This document shows, piece by piece, positions 43,009 through 52,754 of a stretch of DNA of 64,000 nucleotides. Every line of letters starts with the position of its first letter. The first letter of the stretch is position 1. The stretch comes from Thalassobium sp. R2A62 (lineage in GTDB: Bacteria; Pseudomonadota; Alphaproteobacteria; Rhodobacterales; Rhodobacteraceae): NCBI RefSeq assembly GCF_000161835.1, contig NZ_GG697169.2:986418-1050417 (forward strand). Reading direction: 5' to 3'. Position numbers and translations under genes: made by a program. The notes beneath the pieces were generated by a model that saw nothing but the letters and a program-made list of their open reading frames with translations, did no database searches and was not told the DNA's origin.

Positions 43009-44532
43009 ATGAGGCCCGACGTGTCCCCATCTGAAACCCCCGTTCTGTCCCTTGCGAAGGTGACGAAAACCTTTCCCGGGGTGCGCGCACTGTCCGAGGT
43101 CTCGCTAGATCTATACGCTGGGAAGGTCACAGCACTCGTCGGTGAAAACGGTGCGGGCAAATCTACGGTCGTCAAGACCCTGACAGGTATCTATCAGCCC
43201 GATGGCGGTGAGATTCTTGTCGATGCCGCGACCGTTCAATTTCCCACCCCGCAATCGGCTGTGAATGCAGGCGTTACGGCGATCCATCAGGAAACAGTGC
43301 TGTTTGACGAGCTCAGCGTGGCCGAAAACATCTTTCTGGGCCATGCACCTAAGGGCTGGTTCGCCCTGATCGACACCCGCGCCATCCACAAAGGCGCGCA
43401 AGAGATATTGGACGGGCTTGGGGCAAAGATTGACCCTGGTGTAACCCTCAAGGAACTTGGTACCGCCAACAAACACCTCGTGGCAATCGCCCGCGCCCTA
43501 TCCGTGGATGCGCGCGTGGTGATCATGGATGAACCTACCGCAGCACTTAGCCACGCGGAAATCGAGGAACTCTATGAACTGGTCGATGGACTGAAGGCTC
43601 AAGGCAAGGCGATCCTGTTCATCAGCCACAAGTTTGATGAAATTTTCCGCATCGCAGATAATTACACCGTGTTCCGTGATGGGCAATTGGTTGGCGAAGG
43701 TGCCATTGCCGACGTGAACGAAGCTGAATTGGTCAAGATGATGGTTGGTCGCGATGTGAGTCAGATCTTCCCCGAACGCGACCGCAATCTCGGTGCCGAA
43801 GTTTTGACAGTAACTGGCTACGACCACCCAACCGAATTTGCCGATATCGGGTTCATGCTAAAACGCGGTGAAATACTTGGCTTTTATGGCCTTGTGGGCG
43901 CTGGCCGTTCCGAATTCATGCAGGCCCTATTTGGCACAACGAAACCAAGTGCCGGAACCTTACGCATTGACGGGGCCGAGGTCACGATCCGGTCGCCCGC
44001 CGATGCTGTGTCCCATGGTATCGTCTATGTGCCCGAGGATCGCGGCAAGCAGGGCGCGATTGTCGATCTGCCGATCTTCCAAAACGTGACCCTGCCATCG
44101 CTGAAACATACCTCCCGCAAGGGGTTTCTTAAAATGGCGGAGGAATTCAAACTGGCGCGGGAATACACTGAACGGTTGGACCTGCGTGCGGCGTCTTTGG
44201 ATACTCAAGTTGGCAGCCTATCGGGAGGCAACCAACAAAAGGTTGTCATCGCCAAATGGCTGGCAACCAATCCCAAGGTCATCATTCTGGACGAGCCCAC
44301 TAAGGGAATCGACATCGGATCAAAGGCCGCTGTGCATGAGTTTATGGCTGAATTGGCTGCACAAGGTTTGGCGATAATCATGATCAGCTCTGAAATACCT
44401 GAAATCGTCGGCATGTCGGACCGCGTGATCGTCATGCGCGAAGGCCGGATTGCCGCTGAACTCGACTGGCAACACATCAGCCCCGAAGTACTGGTCGGAC
44501 ACGCCGCAGGCATTACGGAGACCCACGTATGA
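43009..44532 (+). CDS. rhaT: Rhamnose ABC transporter, duplicated ATP-binding protein
   Basis: A RbsA-like ATPase of 507 residues with two ABC modules. The first has Walker A GENGAGKST, the degenerate signature around LGTANKHLVAIARAL, and Walker B VVIMDEPTAALS. The second has the variant GLVGAGRSEFM, signature LSGGNQQKVVIAKWL and IILDEPTKGIDIG. I choose ATG 43009; GTG 43021 is possible, and an in-frame upstream extension reaching into rhaS is unlikely. It overlaps rhaP by four bases. Confidence 0.93.
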   Translation: MRPDVSPSETPVLSLAKVTKTFPGVRALSEVSLDLYAGKVTALVGENGAGKSTVVKTLTGIYQPDGGEILVDAATVQFPTPQSAVNAGVTAIHQETVLFDELSVAENIFLGHAPKGWFALIDTRAIHKGAQEILDGLGAKIDPGVTLKELGTANKHLVAIARALSVDARVVIMDEPTAALSHAEIEELYELVDGLKAQGKAILFISHKFDEIFRIADNYTVFRDGQLVGEGAIADVNEAELVKMMVGRDVSQIFPERDRNLGAEVLTVTGYDHPTEFADIGFMLKRGEILGFYGLVGAGRSEFMQALFGTTKPSAGTLRIDGAEVTIRSPADAVSHGIVYVPEDRGKQGAIVDLPIFQNVTLPSLKHTSRKGFLKMAEEFKLAREYTERLDLRAASLDTQVGSLSGGNQQKVVIAKWLATNPKVIILDEPTKGIDIGSKAAVHEFMAELAAQGLAIIMISSEIPEIVGMSDRVIVMREGRIAAELDWQHISPEVLVGHAAGITETHV

Positions 44533-45509
44533 CCAAACTCCTCGCCTCCCGCGAAGCCTTTTTGATGTTGGCGATCGCCGTCCTTTTGGCTGTGGTTGCA
44601 TGGCGGTTTCCTGCTTTCGTGGCTCCGTCCAACCTGCTGAACGTGTTCAACGACACCTCGCCGCTGATCCTGTTGGCCATCGGGCAGATGATCGTGATCC
44701 TGACCAAGTGCATTGACCTATCCGTTGCTGCCAATCTTGCCCTAACAGGGATGGTGGTGTCATTGATCAATATCTCAGCACCGGGCCTGCCAGTGATCCT
44801 CATCGTTCTCATCGCTATCGGCTTTGGCACCCTATTGGGCATGTTCAACGGCGTTCTGGTGTGGAAACTCGCGATCCCTCCCATCGTAGTGACGCTGGGG
44901 ACGATGACCATTTTCCGCGGTATCATCTTCCTTTTGACCGAAGGCAAATGGGTCAACAGCCATGAGATGTCGGATTCCTTCAAATCCGTCCCCCGCACGG
45001 ACCTGCTCGGTCTGCCGATCCTCAGCTGGATCGCCATTTCGACCGTGATTCTGTTCACCATGGTCATGACCCGCACATCGCTGGGCCGTGCGTTTTATGC
45101 CGCGGGCGGCAACCCGCATGCGGCGACCTATGCGGGCATTAATGTTGGCAAAACGCAGTTCTGGGCCTTTACCATTTCAGGCGCCATCGCTGGTCTTGCG
45201 GGCTACCTTTGGGTGTCCCGTTTTGCAGTGGCCTATGTGGATGTTGCGGGCGGGTTTGAGCTAACCGTGGTGGCCGCATGCGTCATTGGCGGAGTTTCGA
45301 TCATGGGCGGCGTTGGCACCGTGTTCGGGGCCCTGCTGGGCGCGTTGTTCCTTGGCATCATCGCGAATGCCTTGCCGGTCGTGAACATCTCTCCCTTCTC
45401 GCAAATGGCGATCTCGGGCGGAGCGATCATCATCGCCGTGATCCTAAACGCACAGGCCAACCGCACACCAGGCCGCATCATCCTCAAGAAAGCGGAGCAC
45501 GCCAAATGA
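44529..45509 (+). CDS. rhaP: Rhamnose ABC transporter permease
   Basis: 326 residues with about ten hydrophobic helices of the RbsC/BPD_transp_2 type. GQMIVILTKCIDLSVAANLA, then 'LGMFNGVLVWKLAIPPIVVTLGT' and CVIGGVSIMGGVGTVFGAL (EAA-like loop) are the conserved parts. Start and stop overlap the neighbours by four bases each (ATGA), so translation of rhaT, rhaP and rhaQ is coupled. It pairs with RhaQ as the membrane channel. Confidence 0.92.
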   Translation: MTKLLASREAFLMLAIAVLLAVVAWRFPAFVAPSNLLNVFNDTSPLILLAIGQMIVILTKCIDLSVAANLALTGMVVSLINISAPGLPVILIVLIAIGFGTLLGMFNGVLVWKLAIPPIVVTLGTMTIFRGIIFLLTEGKWVNSHEMSDSFKSVPRTDLLGLPILSWIAISTVILFTMVMTRTSLGRAFYAAGGNPHAATYAGINVGKTQFWAFTISGAIAGLAGYLWVSRFAVAYVDVAGGFELTVVAACVIGGVSIMGGVGTVFGALLGALFLGIIANALPVVNISPFSQMAISGGAIIIAVILNAQANRTPGRIILKKAEHAK

Positions 45510-46486
45510 ACACACGCAGCATCCCTGACCGCCTGCAATCCTCGCTGGAACGGAGGCTGAAAAGCTGGGAAAGTCTTCTTCTGCTGGTGACTATTGGTAT
45601 CTTTGTAGCAAATTCCTTCGCCTCGCCCTACTTCCTGAACGCCTGGAACCTGAGCGACGCGACGTTCAATTTCACCGAAAAAGCAATGATAGCCTTTGCT
45701 ATGGCGCTGCTGATTATATCGGGTGAGATTGACCTGTCTGTGGCCTCGATCATCGCATTGGCCTCCACAGCGATGGGGGCGGCGGTGCAAATGGGGGTGG
45801 GCACCGAAGGGCTGGTTTTGATTGGGCTTGCGACTGGGCTTGTCTGTGGCGCCTTCAACGGCATTCTTGTCACCGGTCTTGGCTTGCCGTCTATTGTTGT
45901 GACCATCGGCACCATGTCGCTGTTTCGCGGCATCAGTTTCATCATTCTTGGCGATCAAGCCTATCGCGGCTATCCGCCCGAATTTGCCTTTTTCGGGCAA
46001 GGCTATGTCTGGTGGGTGATTTCGTTTGAATTTGTGCTGTTTGCGATCATCGCGGTGATCTATGGCGTCATCCTGCACATGACTAACTTTGGTCGCGCCG
46101 TCTATGCGATTGGTAACAACCCGACCGGCGCGCTGTTTTCCGGTATCCGCGTGGGGCGGGTGAAATTCATACTGTTCCTGTTCACTGGCCTGATGTCTGG
46201 CGTCGCGGCGATCTGTCTGACCTCACGCCTCGGCTCCACCCGCCCGTCAATCGCGACGGGGTGGGAGCTTGAAATCGTCACGATGGTTGTCCTGGGTGGC
46301 GTTAACATCCTTGGTGGATCGGGCTCGATCCCGGGCGTTGTCATTGCGGCCTTTGTCATGGGGCTCGTGACCTTTGGGCTGGGGCTGCTCAACGTGCCGG
46401 GCATCGTTATGTCCATCGTCATCGGCGCCCTACTGATCGGGGTCATTGCCCTGCCGCGCCTTTTGTCCATGTGGCGGGTCCAGTGA
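45506..46486 (+). CDS. rhaQ: Rhamnose ABC transporter permease
   Basis: 326 residues from ATG 45506, overlapping the rhaP stop. It is a paralog of RhaP with about ten membrane helices: [40 protein letters not shown] and [19 protein letters not shown]. An in-frame extension upstream to 45278 lies inside rhaP and is not used. Its stop overlaps the start of rhaM by one base. Confidence 0.92.
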   Translation: MNTRSIPDRLQSSLERRLKSWESLLLLVTIGIFVANSFASPYFLNAWNLSDATFNFTEKAMIAFAMALLIISGEIDLSVASIIALASTAMGAAVQMGVGTEGLVLIGLATGLVCGAFNGILVTGLGLPSIVVTIGTMSLFRGISFIILGDQAYRGYPPEFAFFGQGYVWWVISFEFVLFAIIAVIYGVILHMTNFGRAVYAIGNNPTGALFSGIRVGRVKFILFLFTGLMSGVAAICLTSRLGSTRPSIATGWELEIVTMVVLGGVNILGGSGSIPGVVIAAFVMGLVTFGLGLLNVPGIVMSIVIGALLIGVIALPRLLSMWRVQ

Positions 46487-46800
46487 TGGAAAAATTCGCC
46501 TTCAAAATGCATCTGACGCCGGGGTGCCGCGATGAATACAAGAAACGCCATGATGAGATTTGGCCAGAGCTTGTGACCTTGCTCAAAGACGCAGGCATTT
46601 CCGACTACTCTATCCATCTGGACGAAGAAACCGGCCTTCTCCTTGGGGTGCTTTGGCGCACCGACGATCACAAGATGGACAGCCTGCCCGAACAAAAAGT
46701 TATGCAAAAATGGTGGGCCCATATGGCTGACATCATGCAGACCAAGCCTGACAACGTACCAGTCGCGGTGCCGCTGACACCTGTCTTTCATATGCCATGA
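46486..46800 (+). CDS. rhaM: L-rhamnose mutarotase
   Basis: 104 residues, the standard RhaM/RhaU length, starting at ATG 46486. It interconverts alpha and beta anomers of L-rhamnose so the isomerase is not limited. Family features are [20 protein letters not shown] (active-site His and Tyr), [16 protein letters not shown] and the KWWAHMAD tail. It is overlapped by rhaK (ATGA at 46797). Confidence 0.94.
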   Translation: MEKFAFKMHLTPGCRDEYKKRHDEIWPELVTLLKDAGISDYSIHLDEETGLLLGVLWRTDDHKMDSLPEQKVMQKWWAHMADIMQTKPDNVPVAVPLTPVFHMP

Positions 46801-48161
46801 CCCATGTTGCCGTCATCGACATCGGCAAGACCAATGCCAAACTGGCGTTGGTGGATTTAGCGACGCTGAAAGAACTGGCTATCGTGAAACGCCCGAATAT
46901 GGTTCTGCCCGGTCCGCCCTGGCCCCATTTTGATGTTGACGGCATCTGGGACTTCCTGCTTGGCGCAATGGCACAGTTTCATCAAAGTCACGGTATCAAC
47001 GCGATCTCGACCACAACCCACGGCGCCTGCGCCGCTTTGATCGGTCACGACGGTAACCTTGCCGCGCCGATCCTTGACTATGAACATGAAGGGCCCGATG
47101 CGATCGTTGCCGACTATAACGCAATCAGGCCGCCGTTCGATGAAACAGGCGCACCGCGATTGCCCATGGGCCTTAACCTTGGCGCGCAGCTTCATTGGCA
47201 ATTCGCCGAAGACCCTGAATTACGGGGCCGAACGGCCGCCGTGGTTACATACCCACAATACTGGGGCTACCGCCTAACGGGCGCTTGCGCCTGCGACGTA
47301 AGCTCTCTTGGCTGTCATACTGACCTCTGGAATCCGGTCGCGGGCTCATTTTCAGAACTGGTACACAGCTTGGATATTGCCAAGCTGATCAGCACCCCTT
47401 GCAAATGCTCGGACCGCCTTGGAAGCCTTCTTCCAGATATTGTCAAGCGAACTGGCCTAGATCCGGCGACACCCGTCTATTGCGGCATCCACGATTCCAA
47501 TGCGTCACTACTGCCCCATGTGTTGCGGCAAACCGCACCCTTCTCCGTGGTCTCGACGGGCACATGGGTCATCGTCATGAGTGTCGGTGGCCGTCAAACG
47601 CAACTTGACCCGATGCGAGACACCCTAATCAACGTCAATGCCCTAGGCGATCCCGTGCCGTCAGCGCGGTTCATGGGCGGGCGGGAATATGACACAATCC
47701 TTCAGGGTCAAGCAGCCGAATACACCCAAGACGACATGATCAACGTCGCGCGGACTGGTACGATGCTCTTGCCTTCGATCATCTCTGAAAGCGGGCCATT
47801 TCAGAGCCGCCGCGCCCGTTGGCATGGAACTGAACCAAGCGCGGGCAGTCTCGAACGCACTGTTGCAGCGGGGTTCTATTTGGCACTCATGACCGCGGAA
47901 TGCCTCGGGCTGACAGGTCACACTGGCCTAATCATCATAGAAGGACCATTTGCCGGCAACCCAAGCTTCTGCACCATGCTCGCAACCGCGACGAATTGCA
48001 CAGTCGAGGTATCAGGTGGAACGACCGGAACCAGCGAAGGCGCCGCCCTGATCGCGCTGCCCGCTGGGTCACAGCCCCCACCGGCCGTGAAACGACGGAT
48101 CTACCAGCCTCAAGGCGGCGCCCTCGTTGATTATGTTATTGCTTGGAGAGATGCGATCTAG
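46797..48161 (+). CDS. rhaK: Rhamnulokinase (FGGY family)
   Basis: 454 residues. It phosphorylates L-rhamnulose to rhamnulose-1-phosphate, also needed for uptake in Rhizobium. The actin-like FGGY fold shows [17 protein letters not shown] (phosphate loop), [41 protein letters not shown] (ADENOSINE/PHOSPHATE 2-like) and [11 protein letters not shown]. It overlaps rhaM by four bases and is the last gene of the operon; the island decays after it. Confidence 0.94.
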   Translation: MTHVAVIDIGKTNAKLALVDLATLKELAIVKRPNMVLPGPPWPHFDVDGIWDFLLGAMAQFHQSHGINAISTTTHGACAALIGHDGNLAAPILDYEHEGPDAIVADYNAIRPPFDETGAPRLPMGLNLGAQLHWQFAEDPELRGRTAAVVTYPQYWGYRLTGACACDVSSLGCHTDLWNPVAGSFSELVHSLDIAKLISTPCKCSDRLGSLLPDIVKRTGLDPATPVYCGIHDSNASLLPHVLRQTAPFSVVSTGTWVIVMSVGGRQTQLDPMRDTLINVNALGDPVPSARFMGGREYDTILQGQAAEYTQDDMINVARTGTMLLPSIISESGPFQSRRARWHGTEPSAGSLERTVAAGFYLALMTAECLGLTGHTGLIIIEGPFAGNPSFCTMLATATNCTVEVSGGTTGTSEGAALIALPAGSQPPPAVKRRIYQPQGGALVDYVIAWRDAI

Positions 48162-48791
48162 GCTCAGTCCAATAGTGCCGCCCAGTAAGAGAAAAACGTC
48201 AGGTTTGTCGCTCAGATCGCGTAACACGTCATTCGTGACCACCCCCTCCCGTTGAAAATCCTTGCTGCAAACCCGTGTATGAACTTCGCCCAAAGACACC
48301 ACCATGAGGATGCCGCCATCCTCATTCACAAAGACCGCAAGTCCAGAACACGCGCCCTTTGCCATGCTGAGCTGATCGTTTGAAAGCCCACTTTGGTGGC
48401 TAGAGATATCTCATCTTGCACCGCAGCAAAGGTCTGCTTCGCTCCTGACAGATGGATCAGCCTGTAGAAAAAGCCAGAATTTCGCGAATGCAGCGAAAGT
48501 CCGTTTCATCCGCTAAGCAGCTATTGGGGCAGAATGTGGCAAAGGGCTGCTTCCCAATATTTCCATCTCGAGCACATTGGTTGCCATAAACCCATTAGCT
48601 GGCTTTGACGTAAACCATAAGAGGTTGTTTTGCGAGGAACCGTACTTCCGTTTCTGACGAATCGCGGTCTGTTTGTGACGTTGCTGTCAAAAAATGACGA
48701 GGTGGCTTCCAACCGAAGCAGTGCTGAGTAAATATCTCCAGAATTATGCAGAACAACCCCGTAAACAACCTCGTAAAATAACCACGTTTCT
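48162..48791. other. Decayed right end of the island
   Basis: 630 bp without a gene I can support. A minus-strand frame of 98 codons (48069-48365) overlaps the rhaK end, has no clear ribosome site and no recognisable family. CCCCGTAA and CTCGTAA motifs (48757-48776) and a GCTGAGTA box resemble sequence between the integrase start and att copy 1. This suggests an integrase-proximal end whose integrase has been deleted. Confidence 0.4.
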
Positions 48792-48856
48792 GTGATTATA
48801 ACTGATAATCTATGTTTTTAAGGGGAAATCACGAAGATTATGGTGGGTGATGAGAG
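48792..48856. repeat. att copy 2 at the intact tRNA-Val
   Basis: Right-hand partner of the 65-base repeat at 36411-36475 (five mismatches, in 48804-48830). The final 16 bases are the 3' end of the intact tRNA. The preceding 49 bases are element-derived flank, since they also precede copy 1. Confidence 0.85.
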
Positions 48857-48916
48857 GCTCGAACTCCCGACATCTTCCGTGTAAAGGAAGCGCTCTACCA
48901 ACTGAGCTAATCACCC
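48841..48916 (-). tRNA. tRNA-Val (TAC)
   Basis: Minus-strand cloverleaf of 76 nt with CCA encoded. The acceptor stem is GGGTGAT/ATCACCC, and the anticodon loop TTTACAC within CTTCC/GGAAG gives TAC. GTTCGAGCC forms the T-loop region. Its 3' end is the integration target shared with att copy 1. Confidence 0.97.
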
Positions 48917-48969
48917 GATGAGCGCTGATTAATGCGGCTCTGACCACTTGGCAAGAGCGTTTTCACAAT

Positions 48970-49551
48970 TCACACCAGTTTCGTCTGCACGCCCTCTTTT
49001 AGATGGTAAACAACCCCCTGCCCGCCCGGCAAAGCAGCCATGGCTTGCAAGTCGTCCCAAGCATGCCCCAGCAGCACCATCCGCATCATTCGCGAGGTGA
49101 CCCCATGGGTGACCAACACACTAGGACGGGTCAGATTTGACAGGAAATCGGTGCAACGTTCTGCCAAGGCTTTGAACCCTTCTCCACTGGGCGCTGCGGC
49201 GTACATCGCCAAAGGCCCGTCTGGTCCACCGATCGCATCGCCGTCCCAGTCTAGTTCCGTCCGAACACGACCCTGCCATTCACCAACCTCTATTTCGCGA
49301 AGACGGTCATCCGTCCGCAGGTATCGTACTTGGCGGGCAAGCGCGATGGCCGCCGTTTCAAAGGCGCGCCCTTGAGGGCTACACAGCACATCAAACTCTG
49401 ATAAATCAATGGCTTGAAGGATTTCAGCCTGACGTACGGCTTGGGCATGTCCAGCATCCGTTAGCGGTGAATTGAGCCCGCCTTGCATGCGGTTCTCAGC
49501 GTTCCAATGGGTTTCACCGTGGCGCAGGATATAGAGTTCTGGGTATGTCAT
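48970..49551 (-). CDS. Histidine phosphatase family protein (phosphoglycerate-mutase-like)
   Basis: 193 residues. The RHG motif LYILRHGETHWNAENRMQGG gives the phosphorylated His. The conserved Arg/Glu lie in LREIEVGEWQGR, and the second His in VLVTHGVTSRMM. It is a cofactor-independent-sized branch-1 phosphatase, annotated in relatives as GpmB-like or alpha-ribazole phosphatase; substrate unknown. It is upstream of tRNA-Val in the same orientation. Confidence 0.9.
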   Translation of the reverse strand: MTYPELYILRHGETHWNAENRMQGGLNSPLTDAGHAQAVRQAEILQAIDLSEFDVLCSPQGRAFETAAIALARQVRYLRTDDRLREIEVGEWQGRVRTELDWDGDAIGGPDGPLAMYAAAPSGEGFKALAERCTDFLSNLTRPSVLVTHGVTSRMMRMVLLGHAWDDLQAMAALPGGQGVVYHLKEGVQTKLV

Positions 49552-49659
49552 AACGGCGTTTTAACGCGGTGCGCCCAAAACCAACAGCCCGATTGTGGTC
49601 AACGGTCAAAGCCACCTTTACTTGCTCTTAGGAACCGCAAAAACTCGGCGCACAAATGC

Positions 49660-49684
49660 AAAAGGCGCACCCATTGGCGCGCCT
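49660..49684 (-). terminator. Intrinsic terminator of the HU-like gene
   Basis: AGGCGC/GCGCCT stem (49663-49668 with 49679-49684), followed on the minus strand by TTTT at 49663-49660. It lies 24 bp past the gene's stop. Confidence 0.6.
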
Positions 49685-49708
49685 CATGCAGGATCGTTTC
49701 AGTGTCGG

Positions 49709-50170
49709 TTATTCAGCAGCATCAACCACTGGAGATGGCTGTGCCGCTAGCGGCGGCTTGGGTTGGCGCACCTTGCAAATGATAACCTTGCCGTTTGGCC
49801 GGTCCTTCTCGCGGTTCACCATGATCTTGCCCAGCGGCTGAATGTTCATTTCTTCGCCAGCAGCAAGTGCCTCACCGATCACGGCCAATGCGGCCTCGAC
49901 AGCAGGTTTCACGTCTTTTTTCTTCATCCCTGAACGTTCGACCACACGGTCCATCAGGTCTTTCTTTTTCATCATGGGCGCAGCAATGACTGGCTTGGCG
50001 GCGGCAACGACACCTGGTGTTGGGGTCGTAGCTGCAGCAGCAGCCTTGGCCGCTGTCGTCAACACGGTTTTAGGGGCCGTGCTCATGGTCGCAGCCGTCG
50101 CGGTGCTTGCCGCTTTAGTTGTTGTTTTAGCCGTCGTGGATTTGGTCGTGCTCTTCTTACGTCGTGCCAT
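49709..50170 (-). CDS. HU-family DNA-binding protein with a long basic N-terminal tail
   Basis: From ATG 50170, preceded by GAGG, the product is 153 residues. The first 65 or so are low-complexity Lys/Thr/Ser then Ala/Thr/Pro (MARRKKSTTKSTTAKTTTKA), like a histone H1 tail. The rest is an HU/IHF fold (MKKKDLMDRVVERSGMKKKD, then the 'LGKIMVNREKDRPNGKVIICK' arm region). A longer in-frame start at 50419 is not supported. HU proteins bend and compact DNA. Tailed HU next to lon is common in the Roseobacter group, to my recollection. Confidence 0.85.
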   Translation of the reverse strand: MARRKKSTTKSTTAKTTTKAASTATAATMSTAPKTVLTTAAKAAAAATTPTPGVVAAAKPVIAAPMMKKKDLMDRVVERSGMKKKDVKPAVEAALAVIGEALAAGEEMNIQPLGKIMVNREKDRPNGKVIICKVRQPKPPLAAQPSPVVDAAE

Positions 50171-50295
50171 GTGCCTCAAGTCCTCTTTCTTATTGTTGGC
50201 TTCACCATAACGGATTGAGCCGCTCTTGGCTAATATTTGGTATGATCCTGCCCCGCAAAAGGGGAAAAATGGCAACAATACGCCCTGTAAACGCG

Positions 50296-50321
50296 AAAGG
50301 GCGCCCGTTAAGGCGCCCTTT
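50296..50321 (-). terminator. Intrinsic terminator downstream of lon
   Basis: A perfect 10-bp stem AAAGGGCGCC/GGCGCCCTTT with a six-base loop. The stem's own T run serves as the tract on the minus strand. It lies 21 bp past the lon stop. Confidence 0.75.
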
Positions 50322-50342
50322 GCAAATTGATTTATCCGCAAA

Positions 50343-52754
50343 TTAATGCGCGACAGCGGTTGATCCGTTTGACGCTTTGTCGAGTGCGGCTTGGGCTGCA
50401 GCAGCCTCTTCAGCCTCATAATCCCATTCCACAGCCTCAGGCTCGGAGATCAACACATGTTTGAGAACTTCGGACACATGTTCGACCGGGATGATCTCTA
50501 GTCCCGCCTTCACGTTGTCAGGGATCTCAGGGAGATCTTTTTCGTTCTCTTTCGGGATCAGAACCGTTTTGATCCCGCCACGCAGTGCGGCCAGCAGTTT
50601 TTCCTTGAGGCCACCGATTGGCATTGCGTTGCCCCGCAAACTGACCTCGCCTGTCATCGCAATATCTTTGCGCACCGGAATTTGGGTCAGCACCGACACG
50701 ATAGAGGTGACCATAGCCAATCCGGCACTTGGGCCGTCTTTGGGCGTCGCGCCATCGGGGACGTGGACGTGAATGTCGAACCGGTCAAACTGGGGTGGTT
50801 TCACGCCAATCTGCGGGCTGATTGAACGGACGTAGCTAGACGCCGCATCAATCGATTCCTTCATCACATCACCCAGCTTACCGGTGGTCTTCATCCGACC
50901 TTTGCCCGGCAAACGTAGTGCCTCGATGTGCAGCAATTCACCACCAACTGACGTGTACGCGAGACCTGTCACAACACCGATCTGGTCCTTTTCTTCGGCC
51001 AGACCGTAGCGGAACTTTTTCACTCCGAGGAAGTCGTCGAGGTTGTCTGTCGTGACGACCACTTCCTCAGCTTCTTTCTTGACGATCGTTGTCACAGCCT
51101 TACGCGCCACCTTGGCGATTTCACGCTCGAGGTTACGCACACCTGCTTCGCGGGTGTAGGTGCGGATCATCTCTTGCAAGGCTTCATCCGTCAACTCGAA
51201 CTCGCCCCTTTTCAGACCGTGGTTCTTGATCTGCTTGGCGATCAAGTGCTGTTTGGCGATCTCGGCCTTTTCGTCCTCAGTGTAGCCGGACAGCGGGATA
51301 ATCTCCATCCGGTCCAATAGAGGGCCCGGCATGTTGTAGCTGTTCGACGTGGTCAAAAACATCACGTTCGAGAGGTCATATTCCACCTCTAGGTAGTGAT
51401 CGGCAAAGGTGCCGTTCTGCTCCGGATCCAACACTTCGAGCATTGCCGAGGCAGGGTCGCCACGGAAATCCTGACCCATCTTATCGATTTCATCGAGCAA
51501 AATCAGAGGGTTCGTCGTCTTGGCCTTTTTCAGCGCCTGAATGATCTTACCGGGCATCGAGCCAATGTAAGTCCGACGGTGGCCACGGATCTCGGATTCG
51601 TCACGCACACCGCCAAGGCTGATGCGAATAAACTCACGCCCCGTGGCTTTCGCCACAGATTTACCGAGCGAGGTTTTACCTACGCCTGGAGGTCCGACCA
51701 AACACATGATCGGGCCTTTCAGCTTTTTCGAGCGTTGTTGAACCGCAAGGTATTCGACAATCCGCTCTTTAACCTTTTCGAGACCATAGTGATCGTCGTC
51801 TAGGACCTTTTGAGCTTTGCCCAAATCCTTTTTCGTGCGGCTGACTTTGCCCCATGGGATCGACAGCATCCAATCGAGATAGTTGCGTACGACTGTCGCC
51901 TCGGCGCTCATCGGGCTCATGTTTTTGAGCTTTTTGATCTCGGCGTCGACCTTTTCACGGGCCTCTTTGCTCAGCTTGGTCTCGGCGACTTTGTTTTCAA
52001 GCTCGGCCACTTCGCCTTCGCCCTCTTCGCCGTCGCCCAGTTCCTTCTGGATCGCCTTCATCTGTTCGTTCAGATAATACTCGCGCTGGGTCCGCTCCAT
52101 CTGGGATTTGACGCGCGTTTTGATCTTTTTCTCGACCTGCAAAACGGACATCTCGCCCTGCATCAGGCCATAGACCTTCTCGAGCCGCTCAGCGACGCTC
52201 AGCGTTTCCAACAACTCTTGCTTTTGGTCGACCTCAATCCCGAGGTGTCCCGCCACGAGGTCTGCAAGTTTCGCAGGCTCAGTCGCCTCGCCCACAGCGC
52301 TAAGCGCTTCTTCGGGGACATTCTTTTTGACTTTGGAGTAGCGCTCGAACTCTTGGGCAACGGTCCCTGTCAGCGCTTCGATCACAGCCTCATCGCCCGG
52401 CATCTCTGTCAGATACTCGGCGTTGGCCTCAAAAAACTTGGGATTGTCGATGTAGTCCGTGATGCGCACGCGGCTTTTGCCTTCGACCAACACTTTTACC
52501 GTGCCATCAGGCAACTTGAGCAGCTGAAGCACGTTCGCCAGAACACCGGCTTTGTAAATGCCGTCGCTCTCAGGATCGTCAATCGACGGATCAATCTGGC
52601 TGGACAGCAGAATTTGTTTGTCGTCCTGCATCACCTCTTCGAGGGCTCGGACGGATTTTTCACGACCAACAAACAGCGGAACGATCATATGTGGGAACAC
52701 CACAATATCGCGCAGCGGCAGGACGGGGTATGATGGGCTCAATGGCTCTTGCAT
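50343..52754 (-). CDS. lon: ATP-dependent protease Lon
   Basis: Hexameric AAA+ serine protease degrading misfolded and regulatory proteins. 803 residues: an N-terminal LON substrate domain (about 8-205), a coiled coil rich in Glu/Lys (about 205-290), an AAA+ module (Walker A CLVGPPGVGKTSLGKSVA, Walker B NPLILLDEIDKMG), and a C-terminal protease domain with the Ser-Lys dyad (PKDGPSAGLAM and GGLKEKLLAA). No heat-shock promoter could be picked out with certainty in the 323 bp upstream. Confidence 0.97.
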   Translation of the reverse strand: MQEPLSPSYPVLPLRDIVVFPHMIVPLFVGREKSVRALEEVMQDDKQILLSSQIDPSIDDPESDGIYKAGVLANVLQLLKLPDGTVKVLVEGKSRVRITDYIDNPKFFEANAEYLTEMPGDEAVIEALTGTVAQEFERYSKVKKNVPEEALSAVGEATEPAKLADLVAGHLGIEVDQKQELLETLSVAERLEKVYGLMQGEMSVLQVEKKIKTRVKSQMERTQREYYLNEQMKAIQKELGDGEEGEGEVAELENKVAETKLSKEAREKVDAEIKKLKNMSPMSAEATVVRNYLDWMLSIPWGKVSRTKKDLGKAQKVLDDDHYGLEKVKERIVEYLAVQQRSKKLKGPIMCLVGPPGVGKTSLGKSVAKATGREFIRISLGGVRDESEIRGHRRTYIGSMPGKIIQALKKAKTTNPLILLDEIDKMGQDFRGDPASAMLEVLDPEQNGTFADHYLEVEYDLSNVMFLTTSNSYNMPGPLLDRMEIIPLSGYTEDEKAEIAKQHLIAKQIKNHGLKRGEFELTDEALQEMIRTYTREAGVRNLEREIAKVARKAVTTIVKKEAEEVVVTTDNLDDFLGVKKFRYGLAEEKDQIGVVTGLAYTSVGGELLHIEALRLPGKGRMKTTGKLGDVMKESIDAASSYVRSISPQIGVKPPQFDRFDIHVHVPDGATPKDGPSAGLAMVTSIVSVLTQIPVRKDIAMTGEVSLRGNAMPIGGLKEKLLAALRGGIKTVLIPKENEKDLPEIPDNVKAGLEIIPVEHVSEVLKHVLISEPEAVEWDYEAEEAAAAQAALDKASNGSTAVAH

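Larger units (their letters stand above)
36476..48840. mobile_element. tRNA-Val-associated genomic island carrying the rhamnose locus
   Basis: About 12.4 kb lies between the two att repeats. It contains an integrase C-terminal remnant near its left end, the complete rha locus, and decayed sequence with arm-type motifs near its right end. The adjoining left part (24.2-36.5 kb) has its own integrase next to att copy 1, so the simplest reading is two related elements integrated in tandem at one tRNA. No working integrase remains inside this segment. Confidence 0.55.

Noticed and set aside
48069-48365. A 98-codon minus-strand frame at the end of rhaK
   Set aside because: It overlaps rhaK in antisense, has no ribosome site, and shows no recognisable family. 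I treat the stretch as decayed island.
49709-50419. A 236-residue version of the HU-like protein beginning at 50419
   Set aside because: The extra residues lack conservation features, and the ATG at 50170 has a proper GAGG site and the standard MARRKK beginning.
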